From positions 1 to 5,113 of the forward strand of contig CACZSE010000263.1 in NCBI GenBank assembly GCA_902783735.1: a stretch of DNA of 5,113 nt, given 5' to 3'. This document shows, one piece after another, positions 1 to 5,113 of the stretch (its first letter is position 1; each line of letters starts with the position of its first letter). Both the position numbers and the translations under genes were made by a program. The notes beneath the pieces are model-generated. The model did no database searches. It worked only from the letters and a program-made list of their open reading frames with translations, and had not been told where the DNA came from. This DNA is from an uncultured Lachnospiraceae bacterium. Its GTDB lineage: Bacteria > Bacillota > Clostridia > Lachnospirales > Lachnospiraceae.

Positions 1-2
1 AT

Positions 3-911
3 AAGTATTATAAAAATGATGCAATTGTTTCTACTCCGCTTGTTAAACTGACGGCAGAACAAATTGAAAACTTTTTTCATAAGACTATCAGGCAATATCA
101 ATTATCAGTCAAGGAATTGAACAATATGAAGTTAATCATGTCTGATATGCTAAAAATGGCATATAAGAGAAAATATATTGATTTTAATCCTTACAATGAT
201 GTTGATGTAAATACAAACGCATGTAAGCAAGTTATTAAGCATACTGCTTCAAGTAGAGTGTATTTACCGGATGAAAAAGAAAAGCTTTTCAAAGCATTAA
301 ATGATGAAATAATACTTAAACCAAATTCAACCGATTGTTATGCCATATTCATATTATTTAAGCTGGGTGTTAGGATAGGTGAATTAGTCGCACTCAAGTG
401 GTCTGACATTGATTACAAAAATAGCGAAATTCATATATGTAGAATGGAATCAAAAGATTACAATTCTAATGGTGAGCTTCGAATTACTGTTGTTGATCAC
501 ACCAAAAAGAAAAGTTCTGACGGTGATAGATTCTTGCCAATCGGAGAATATGAAAAAGCTATTTTCAATAGAGTCAAAGAAATAAGTGAACAGTACAATT
601 TCAAAGAACAAGAATATGTTTTTTGTGATGAAAATGGTAGAACAAAAATAAGAGCTATTGATAACCTAATCAGGAAACTATGTGGTAAATGTGGGATTGA
701 AGCAAAATCTTCACATGATATTCGAAGAACGGTAGCGTCTGAATTAAATGCTCAAGGTGTTAATGTAGAAATGATAAGAGCGTATCTTGGACATTCTGAC
801 GTAAAAACAACATTTGGGTATATTTATAACAATCGTTCTAAAGAAGAAACTAATAATCTGTTGCTAAATTCATTGAGTAAAATGAACGGACTCACATGGA
901 CTCAAGACTAA
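3..911 (+). CDS. Phage-type tyrosine recombinase/integrase, 5' end outside window
   Basis: Site-specific recombinase that cuts and rejoins DNA at att sites through a covalent tyrosine intermediate. The reading frame is open to the left edge (302 residues visible), so the TTG at 117 and ATG at 126 are internal codons, not starts; an N-terminal arm-binding domain probably lies outside. Visible order: helical core-binding (SAM-like) domain roughly at 45-230, then the catalytic domain. Catalytic residues are all present: Arg in VRIGEL (codon 372-374), Lys in the HTKKK strand (about 498-512), HDIRR (HxxR, about 714-728), LGHSD (His about 792) and the nucleophile Tyr in FGYIY (codon 819-821), nine residues after that His as usual. 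The enzyme therefore looks intact and active. The gene is AT-rich with many AGA and ATA codons, unlike lysC or nagZ, which suggests transfer. It runs toward the 3' end of tRNA-Gly, 58 bases away, the likely integration target. Family is certain; element type (ICE, prophage or island) is not visible. Confidence 0.93.
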   Translation, partial: KYYKNDAIVSTPLVKLTAEQIENFFHKTIRQYQLSVKELNNMKLIMSDMLKMAYKRKYIDFNPYNDVDVNTNACKQVIKHTASSRVYLPDEKEKLFKALNDEIILKPNSTDCYAIFILFKLGVRIGELVALKWSDIDYKNSEIHICRMESKDYNSNGELRITVVDHTKKKSSDGDRFLPIGEYEKAIFNRVKEISEQYNFKEQEYVFCDENGRTKIRAIDNLIRKLCGKCGIEAKSSHDIRRTVASELNAQGVNVEMIRAYLGHSDVKTTFGYIYNNRSKEETNNLLLNSLSKMNGLTWTQD

Positions 912-915
912 TAGC

Positions 916-955
916 AAATAAAAAACCGTAAACCCTCTGTTTATAAGGTTTACGG
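916..955 (-). terminator. Intrinsic terminator of tRNA-Gly
   Basis: A perfect 9-bp stem, CCGTAAACC (926-934) with GGTTTACGG (947-955), encloses a 12-base loop. On the - strand it is followed directly by six T, then ATTT (925 down to 916), so it is oriented to end transcripts of the tRNA gene, whose 3' end is 15 bases upstream of it. On the + strand only CTTAAATAATT follows, so it would terminate the integrase weakly at best. Confidence 0.85.
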
Positions 956-969
956 CTTAAATAATTAAG

Positions 970-1042
970 AGCGCGAGACGGGACTCGAACCCGCGGCCTC
1001 GACCTTGGCAAGGTCGCGCTCCACCAACTGAGCCACTCGCGC
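970..1042 (-). tRNA. tRNA-Gly, anticodon GCC
   Basis: The - strand folds into a complete 73-nt cloverleaf. The acceptor stem GCGCGAG (1042-1036) pairs with CTCGCGC (977-971). The D arm has GCTC/GAGC around AGTTGGTG. The anticodon stem CGACC/GGTCG carries loop TTGCCAA, with anticodon GCC at 1009-1007 (tRNA positions 34-36). The T stem GCGGG/CCCGT has one G-U pair and loop TTCGAGT. The discriminator base is U (970), normal for bacterial glycine tRNA. CCA is not encoded; CTT follows, so it must be added by nucleotidyltransferase. The 3' half is the typical target sequence for tyrosine integrases, and one lies immediately beyond it. Confidence 0.97.
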
Positions 1043-1052
1043 ATTTTATGTC

Positions 1053-1068
1053 GTTGCTCATCAGCAAC
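1053..1068 (-). other. Hairpin in the 5' leader of the tRNA transcript
   Basis: GTTGCT and AGCAAC form a perfect 6-bp stem with a 4-base loop, lying between the predicted tRNA transcription start (about 1069) and tRNA base 1 (1042). The pre-tRNA would therefore begin almost exactly with this hairpin. No T-tract follows on either strand, so it is not a good terminator for nagZ. It may protect the leader or shape RNase P processing, which is inference. Confidence 0.5.
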
Positions 1069-1075
1069 ATAATGT

Positions 1076-1104
1076 ATATTACACTATAGGCCGATGTATG
1101 TCAA
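1076..1104 (-). promoter_or_regulatory. Sigma-A-type promoter of tRNA-Gly
   Basis: On the - strand a perfect -35 TTGACA (1104-1099) is followed after 17 bases by TAATAT (1081-1076), which matches the -10 consensus at four of six positions. The predicted start is near 1069, 27 bases before the mature tRNA. Sequence just upstream (1120-1141) is very A/T-rich, as often seen at stable-RNA promoters. Confidence 0.75.
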
Positions 1105-1155
1105 GCACTTTATCAACATAAAATTAAAATTTTTTCTTTTATCGAATAATTGTCA

Positions 1156-2706
1156 TCAATTATCATCTTTAAGCTCATCTCTGTACTTAATTCTGTATAC
1201 TCTTGCAAGAGAATCATCGATTCTCTTCTCATCGATGGTTCCTTCATTTACGGCGTGAATAACACCTTTGTAGGCTATCTCAAAATCTTCCGGCATGAGG
1301 ATCATGTCTGCTCCTGCCTTTAATGCCTTTATTGCAGCCTCATCGGCTCCGTAGTATTCCGAGATCGCAGCCATGCTCATAGAGTCCGTAATGATCACAC
1401 CGTTATATTCCATATCAACTCTGAGCATATCTGTCATGATAGCTTTGGAAAGTGATGCCGGAAGTCCGTCATCGGTAATTCCGGGTGTTGATACGTGTCC
1501 TACCATTATCATGTCTACTCCATGTTCTATGGCAGTCTTAAACGGAATGAGCTCACATGCTTCCATATCGGCTCTCGAACCGCTTATCGAAGCCAGTGTC
1601 TGATGCGTATCAGCATCCGCACCGCCCTGTCCCGGAAAATGCTTTACACACGTTACCATATTGCTCTCATGAAGTCCGTCTATAGCACCGCCAACCATGT
1701 CGCTGACTAATGCTGCATCTTCACCGAATGAACGGTTTCCTATCGCTTTATTGTCAGGATTTGTCAAAACATCTCCTACCGGGGCAAAATCCAGATTAAA
1801 GCCGTATTCAGCGAGATAACTTCCTATTTCTTTATATGTATTTTTTGTATCATCAAAGCTGTTATTCTCTCCAAGTTCCTGAGCCGTAGGTGTCTTTTCA
1901 AGTTTTAAGGCTTCTCTTACTCTTGCAACATCTCCGCCCTCTTCATCTACAGCTATGAATAAAGGATATCTGCAATAGCTTACGGTATTGTCGATCATTT
2001 CCTTTATCTGATCACTTGAAGATATATTCTGCTTAAAATATATAACTCCGCCTACAGGATACTGTTCGAGAGCCTTTTTTGTTCCGTCACCTGCCTTTGT
2101 TACCGCAGACTGACCTGTCAGGGATTCGGGTGTAACCACAAACAGCCCTGCTACTTTATCCTCAAGAGTCATTTCCGCGATCATACTCTCGATCATCTCA
2201 TCCAAAAGTTCATCTTTTGTCTGCTCCGGCTCTTTTTCCTCTTCGGGTTCCTCTTCCTCTACCTCCTGTGTTATAACAGGTGTCATATCAACGACCGTTT
2301 TTTCCTCTTCAACAGGCAATTCCTCCACAACCGGAAACTGAGGCTGTTCAGCTGCTTTTTTTTCGTTTAATGCCTTTATTCCAAAGCCTGCACCTATAGC
2401 TGTTATAATGACGAGCACCGCAAATACGGCAAATGCTATCATCCTGCTTTTCTTTCTGCGCTTTTGTCTCTCGGCTCTTCGTTCCTGCGGTGTGAGCTGA
2501 CGCCTGGGTTCCTGCTTGTTTTCAGGGCCGTTACCGGCTGAACCGTTTGAATCGCTTCCATCGGATGATGCCGAAGCCTTGTCAGGTGTCTCATTTTTAC
2601 CTTCCGAATCATTGACTTCATCGGTCGCTGCCGCTTTTTTTAATTCGTCGGCCTCTTCAATTATCTCAAGTCCGTTCCACGAGGACGTACGTTCCAAATC
2701 TGACAT
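1156..2706 (-). CDS. nagZ: Membrane-anchored family 3 beta-N-acetylhexosaminidase (NagZ-like)
   Basis: Predicted to remove N-acetylglucosamine from cell-wall fragments outside the membrane; in Gram-positive bacteria NagZ works in wall turnover. The 516 residues show: a polar cytoplasmic tail (1-75, rich in Asp, Glu, Ser, Asn), a basic stretch (72-88, RRAERQKRRKKSR), one membrane helix (about 89-110) giving N-in topology, a Glu/Pro-rich linker (about 120-165), then a single GH3 barrel (about 168-510). There is no second C-terminal domain, unlike the longer Bacillus enzyme. GH3 landmarks: DEEGG (254-258), GNRSFG (323-328), KHFPG (355-359), the Asp-x-His acid/base dyad D366-T367-H368, and the nucleophile Asp441 in ITDSMSM. 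The usual His of KHFPGHG is Gln360. The start is supported by GAGG (2717-2714) seven bases before ATG. It has its own promoter upstream. No convincing terminator follows, only an AT-rich hairpin over the stop codon (1146-1163), so some transcripts may run into tRNA-Gly. The GH3 fold is certain; exact substrate is inferred from motifs. Confidence 0.9.
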   Translation of the reverse strand: MSDLERTSSWNGLEIIEEADELKKAAATDEVNDSEGKNETPDKASASSDGSDSNGSAGNGPENKQEPRRQLTPQERRAERQKRRKKSRMIAFAVFAVLVIITAIGAGFGIKALNEKKAAEQPQFPVVEELPVEEEKTVVDMTPVITQEVEEEEPEEEKEPEQTKDELLDEMIESMIAEMTLEDKVAGLFVVTPESLTGQSAVTKAGDGTKKALEQYPVGGVIYFKQNISSSDQIKEMIDNTVSYCRYPLFIAVDEEGGDVARVREALKLEKTPTAQELGENNSFDDTKNTYKEIGSYLAEYGFNLDFAPVGDVLTNPDNKAIGNRSFGEDAALVSDMVGGAIDGLHESNMVTCVKHFPGQGGADADTHQTLASISGSRADMEACELIPFKTAIEHGVDMIMVGHVSTPGITDDGLPASLSKAIMTDMLRVDMEYNGVIITDSMSMAAISEYYGADEAAIKALKAGADMILMPEDFEIAYKGVIHAVNEGTIDEKRIDDSLARVYRIKYRDELKDDN

Positions 2707-2732
2707 GTTATTACCTCAAATATATTCTCCCT

Positions 2733-2756
2733 ATTATAACAATCTGTAGTATAACA
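2733..2756 (-). promoter_or_regulatory. Extended -10 promoter(s) of nagZ
   Basis: On the - strand TGTTATAAT (2741-2733) is a perfect extended -10 element (TGn plus TATAAT), giving a start near 2726, about 20 bases before the nagZ start codon. The hexamer 17 bases upstream is only TTATAT, a poor -35, which an extended -10 can compensate. A second similar element, TGTTATACT, lies at 2756-2748, so two tandem starts are possible. Both lie downstream of the ncRNA terminator, so nagZ does not depend on the ncRNA promoter. Confidence 0.6.
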
Positions 2757-2800
2757 TATAATAATGAAATACAAAATATAAGATTTCTTAATAATTGGGC

Positions 2801-2843
2801 ACAAAATAAGCGGGTACCAATCCTAATTACTATTGATACCCGC
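2801..2843 (-). terminator. Intrinsic terminator of the ncRNA
   Basis: The 12-bp stem pairs 2832-2843 with 2810-2821 around a 10-base loop. It is followed on the - strand by TTATTTTGT (2809-2801). The one non-Watson-Crick position is U-G on the - strand but C-A on the + strand, and only the - strand has a T-tract, so the direction is clear. It separates the RNA gene from the nagZ promoter. Confidence 0.88.
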
Positions 2844-2887
2844 CTTTAAACCGATGAATCCAATGGACTATACCTCTCTTTCTATCG

Positions 2888-2995
2888 TTAGTATGGTTTC
2901 CTATTCAGTTGTATCGACATCTTACCGGCGTATTCCACTTTTGTACTCATGTACTGCAACACCTGGATCCTACTATCACATTTTTCAGATCTCAT
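2888..2995 (-). other. 35-codon open frame inside the ncRNA, doubtful as a gene
   Basis: ATG (2995-2993) to TAA (2890-2888) encodes a 35-residue basic peptide beginning MRSEKCDSRI and ending LNRKPY. A plausible ribosome site, AGGTGA (3008-3003), sits seven bases upstream. Against a gene: it lies within the predicted structured RNA, its bases take part in the proposed helices, and the peptide has no signal, membrane segment or motif I recognise. It could be a chance frame that annotation pipelines call as a hypothetical protein, or a true small protein on a dual-function RNA. I favour chance. Confidence 0.2.
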
Positions 2996-3110
2996 ACGGC
3001 TGTCACCTAACTTACGCCCCACTTGCTATGTCATATATGATAATACACTTATCTTTCCGGTGGACCGTTCCTCCTTTGTTAAGATTTGTGTTTGTTTTAT
3101 TTATGTCTTT

Positions 3111-3138
3111 ATTATATCATGTCTTTTTTATTTGTCAA
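3111..3138 (-). promoter_or_regulatory. Perfect-consensus promoter of the ncRNA
   Basis: On the - strand TTGACA (3138-3133) and TATAAT (3116-3111) both match the consensus exactly, with a 16-base spacer; the predicted start is near 3104. Upstream, about 3139-3180 is almost pure A/T with A-runs, resembling an UP element. Such a combination is typical of strong, constitutive stable-RNA genes. The rest of the spacer up to the lysC terminator (about 3181-3256) is AT-rich, with no other signal that I can see. Confidence 0.85.
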
Positions 3139-3256
3139 TACAATTCTGTAATATTTTTTATATTTATATTTCAATTTCGAGTTATGTAATCTTGCTTTTG
3201 TATATTTTATTCCTTTTGTTGCTATTTTTCAGATATTTTAAATATTCTGTACTTAT

Positions 3257-3299
3257 AAAAAGCCGGAAACAAAGCTTCTCTAAAAGTTTTGTTTCCGGC
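3257..3299 (-). terminator. Intrinsic terminator of the hom-lysC operon
   Basis: A perfect 12-bp stem pairs GCCGGAAACAAA (3262-3273) with TTTGTTTCCGGC (3288-3299). On the - strand it is followed by TTTTTATAAG (from 3261 down). It begins 20 bases after the lysC stop codon, the expected place. The + strand lacks a T-tract after the stem. Confidence 0.9.
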
Positions 3300-3319
3300 A
3301 TATATTCATTCTTATAAAT

Positions 3320-4642
3320 CTAAACCAGAGCTGCAGTTACAAATATATCATATATAGCCTTGATCGCCGTTTCAAAATCATTATTCGAAACACCGATAAT
3401 AATATTCAGCTCACTGGATCCCTGATCGATCATCTTTACATTGACATTTGCATGCGCCAATGCCGAAAAGATCCTTCCGGCAGTACCTCTCTGTGACTTC
3501 ATGCCGCGACCAACAACCGCAATAAGTGCCAGGTCGGCTTCGATCTCAATGGTGTCGGGTTTTGTAAGTCTGTGTATCCCTGAGACTACCCTCTGTTCCT
3601 TGTCCATAAATTCATCCTGATGAACAAAGACTGTCAGTGTATCTATTCCTGAGGGCATATGCTCGAAGCTTATACCGTTATCCTCAAAAACATTAAGGAC
3701 TTTTCTTCCGAATCCTATCTCGGAATTCATTTTATCCTTCTCAACCGTGATAGAACAAAATCCTTTCTTTCCGGCTATTCCGGTGATGGTATACTTTGAT
3801 TTCTGACATGTGCTCTCAACTATCCAAGTTCCGTTGTCCTCAGGTTTATTAGTGTTCCTGATGTTGATCGGTATCCCCTCAATTCTTACCGGGAATATCG
3901 AATCTTCATGCAGAACACCTGCTCCCATGTAAGAAAGCTCTCTGAGCTCCTTATACGTTATGGTATCAATTCCTTCAGGATTGTCAATTATCCTCGGATC
4001 GGCTACCAAAAATCCGGAAACATCGGTCCAGTTCTCGTATACGTCCACATGCGCCGCTCTGGATACGATCGAGCCTGTTATATCCGACCCTCCGCGTGAG
4101 AATGTTTTGACTTTTCCGTCGGGATAACTTCCGTAAAAACCCGGAACGACTGCATTGTCCAGTTTTGAAAGCTTTTTGCCAAGTATCTCGTTTGTTTTTT
4201 CGGCATCAAAATCGCCGTCCTCTTTAAATTTAATGACCTCTGCGGGATCCACAAATGTATAGCCCAGATATTCGGACATGATCTTGCCGTTTAAAAATTC
4301 TCCGCGGCTGGCAGCATAATCTTTTCCGGCTTTTGACTTAAAATTCTTTTCTATTTCTTTAAACTCAGGCTCTAAAGTCATAGACAGTCCGAGGCCGTTT
4401 ATGATCTCGTTGTATCTCTCTTTAATGGCGGTAAGCTCCTTGTCAAATTTCTTGTCCTGCTCGGCAAGGGCATAGCAGCCATATAACATATCCGTAACTT
4501 TAGTATCACCGTTAAAACGCTTTCCGGGAGCACTGGGGATCACGTATCTCCTGCTCTCATCGGATCTGATGATATCTCCGACCTTCTTAAACTGCTCGGC
4601 GCTGGCAAGTGAACTACCCCCGAACTTTACTACCTTTTTCAT
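3320..4642 (-). CDS. lysC: Aspartate kinase
   Basis: Phosphorylates L-aspartate with ATP (EC 2.7.2.4), the first step toward lysine, threonine, methionine and diaminopimelate; cytoplasmic. The 440 residues are full length for a monofunctional enzyme. Order: amino-acid kinase domain (1 to about 280) with KFGGSS (6-11, nucleotide/phosphate loop), SRGEFLNGK (112-120, aspartate site), GFYGS (168-172), FSRGGSDITG (181-190) and TDVSGFLVADPR (206-217); then two ACT domains (about 285-355 and 370-440) that normally bind the feedback amino acid. FEHMPSGIDT (326-335) in the first ACT domain is the style I associate with clostridial enzymes. The start is fixed by TAGGAG (4654-4649) six bases before ATG and by the preceding gene, whose stop lies 9 bases upstream, so the two are co-transcribed. 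The operon ends at the terminator 20 bases downstream. Which end product inhibits it cannot be told from sequence alone; lysC rather than thrA-type naming is by convention. Confidence 0.96.
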   Translation of the reverse strand: MKKVVKFGGSSLASAEQFKKVGDIIRSDESRRYVIPSAPGKRFNGDTKVTDMLYGCYALAEQDKKFDKELTAIKERYNEIINGLGLSMTLEPEFKEIEKNFKSKAGKDYAASRGEFLNGKIMSEYLGYTFVDPAEVIKFKEDGDFDAEKTNEILGKKLSKLDNAVVPGFYGSYPDGKVKTFSRGGSDITGSIVSRAAHVDVYENWTDVSGFLVADPRIIDNPEGIDTITYKELRELSYMGAGVLHEDSIFPVRIEGIPINIRNTNKPEDNGTWIVESTCQKSKYTITGIAGKKGFCSITVEKDKMNSEIGFGRKVLNVFEDNGISFEHMPSGIDTLTVFVHQDEFMDKEQRVVSGIHRLTKPDTIEIEADLALIAVVGRGMKSQRGTAGRIFSALAHANVNVKMIDQGSSELNIIIGVSNNDFETAIKAIYDIFVTAALV

Positions 4643-4651
4643 AACATACTC

Positions 4652-5113
4652 CTACTCTTCAACTCTGATTATGTTTAAAACTCCTTCGAGTTTAACAATC
4701 TTATCATCAAATTCTCTTTCACTCATTTCAGCGGTTATAAATGCATATTCGCCGTCTTTTGCGTCGACTTCGGTCATATCACCGAACAGAGCTTTTGCAT
4801 CTGCCGTAAAGTTTTCTTTTACTCTTACAAAGAAACTTCTTACAGTGTTTTTAGCATCTGCAAGGGGCGCTTTTTCATCGGTCCATGTAAATGATATATT
4901 TCTGCCGATATTTTTAGCACATTCAACCACATCACTCACTACCGCGCTTGCAGTAGGCAACATGCCGGCACCTCTTCCGTAAAACATAAGATCGTCTACC
5001 TTATTGCCTGTAATATATATAGCATTGAACACATCGTTAACACCGTTTAAAGGATGGTCCTGTCCGATCATGAAAGGTGCTACCATTGCCGAAAGTCCTT
5101 CTTCTTTGTTTTC
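4652..5113 (-). CDS. hom: Homoserine dehydrogenase, C-terminal part (5' end outside window)
   Basis: Reduces aspartate semialdehyde to homoserine with NAD(P)H (EC 1.1.1.3), at the branch to threonine and methionine. The frame is open to the right edge (153 residues visible); the ATG at 5086 is internal because the codons before it continue the family sequence. Recognisable end of the catalytic domain: a DHPLNGVNDVFNAIYI segment, then LMFYGRGAGMLPTASAVVSDV, the hallmark of this family. The nucleotide-binding fold and catalytic lysine are outside. The last 80 or so residues, starting near SFFVRV, have the size and place of the C-terminal ACT regulatory domain but are divergent: they lack the usual RPGV turn, reading KENFTADAKALF instead. 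The TAG stop is 9 bases before lysC, and the lysC ribosome site overlaps this junction, so translation is probably coupled. Catalytic identity is secure; ability of the ACT segment to bind threonine is uncertain. Confidence 0.95.
   Translation of the reverse strand, partial: ENKEEGLSAMVAPFMIGQDHPLNGVNDVFNAIYITGNKVDDLMFYGRGAGMLPTASAVVSDVVECAKNIGRNISFTWTDEKAPLADAKNTVRSFFVRVKENFTADAKALFGDMTEVDAKDGEYAFITAEMSEREFDDKIVKLEGVLNIIRVEE

Larger units (their letters stand above)
2801..3104 (-). ncRNA. Free-standing structured non-coding RNA, family unconfirmed (raiA-motif class suspected)
   Basis: A transcript of about 300 nt is bounded by a perfect-consensus promoter (3111-3138) and a strong terminator (2801-2843), with no convincing protein gene inside. 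Complementary segments that could form helices on the - strand: 3057-3061 with 2850-2854 (closing helix), 3039-3043 with 3049-3053, 3013-3018 with 2927-2932 (6 bp, long range), 2943-2946 with 2951-2954, 2890-2894 with 2870-2874, and 2865-2869 with 2857-2861. Several contain a G-U pair that would be A-C if the + strand were transcribed, which favours a - strand RNA. A purine stretch AAAGGAGGAA (3077-3068) resembles a ribosome site but has no start codon nearby. It is not a T-box, tmRNA, RNase P or SRP RNA by their landmark sequences. The size, A-purine-rich single strands and Clostridia host fit the raiA-motif RNA, normally found next to raiA, which is not seen here; I cannot verify this from memory. 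The existence of an RNA gene is well supported; the class is a guess. Confidence 0.72.

Noticed and set aside
880..990. att direct repeat between the integrase 3' end (GGACTCAAGAC) and the tRNA T-arm (GGGACTCGAAC)
   Set aside because: Similarity is short and imperfect, and the second att copy should be at the far end of the element, not here.
1146..1163. Hairpin over the nagZ stop codon as a terminator
   Set aside because: Its 7-bp stem is almost all A/T and no T-tract follows on the - strand.
1373..2749. Several small + and - strand frames within and at the start of nagZ
   Set aside because: All are shadows of the nagZ frame; they lack ribosome sites and show no protein family features.
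2801..2843. T-box riboswitch ending, suggested by the GGTACCCGC near the terminator
   Set aside because: The true T-box (TGGNACCGCG) is absent, the segment is simply the 3' arm of the terminator, and the downstream gene (nagZ) is not an amino-acid gene and has its own promoter.
2860..2895. Group I intron-like GGTATAGTCC and ACTA elements
   Set aside because: Spacing between them is too short for P3/P8 and the other core elements are absent.
2965..3000. Group II intron domain V-like GCCGTATGAG
   Set aside because: The complementary 3' strand of domain V is missing and there is no reverse transcriptase or intron 5' boundary.
2833..3317. Two overlapping + strand open frames of 118 and 122 residues
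   Set aside because: They run antisense through the ncRNA, its promoter and the lysC terminator, have no ribosome site, and encode AT-driven Phe/Ile/Leu-rich sequence without family resemblance.
3908..4982. + strand frames antisense to lysC and hom
   Set aside because: Shadows of two strongly recognised enzymes on the opposite strand.

Overview
The window looks like a piece of a low- to mid-GC Clostridia chromosome, most likely Lachnospiraceae. This rests on the style of the proteins (clostridial-type aspartate kinase, hom-lysC gene order, membrane-anchored NagZ), strong GGAGG-type ribosome sites, and a tRNA gene without an encoded CCA. The family assignment is inference; no 16S or other marker is present.

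Layout, left to right. (1) Positions 3-911, + strand: C-terminal part of a phage-type tyrosine integrase, cut by the left edge and more AT-rich than the rest. (2) Positions 916-1104, - strand: a tRNA-Gly(GCC) gene with a good promoter, a leader hairpin and an intrinsic terminator. The integrase ends 58 bases from the tRNA 3' end, the classic edge of an element integrated in a tRNA gene, so the chromosome proper probably begins near position 970 and an island extends left. (3) Positions 1156-2706, - strand: a membrane-anchored family 3 glycoside hydrolase of the NagZ type, with its own extended -10 promoter. (4) Positions 2707-3319: 613 bases without a convincing protein gene, but not empty. 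They hold a perfect-consensus promoter (TTGACA, 16 bases, TATAAT), a roughly 300-nt transcript with several possible helices, and a strong terminator, all on the - strand. This is the most interesting part of the window: a free-standing structured non-coding RNA. I suspect the raiA-motif class but cannot confirm it. (5) Positions 3257-5113, - strand: the 3' end of hom (homoserine dehydrogenase), then lysC (aspartate kinase) 9 bases later, then an intrinsic terminator. The promoter of this operon lies outside the window.

How they work together. Hom and LysC catalyse steps of the aspartate pathway (first step, and the branch to threonine/methionine), and both end in ACT-type regulatory segments. 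NagZ acts outside the membrane on cell-wall fragments. The RNA gene stands between them with its own promoter and terminator, so it is more likely an independent trans-acting RNA than a leader of nagZ. All genes except the integrase are on the - strand.
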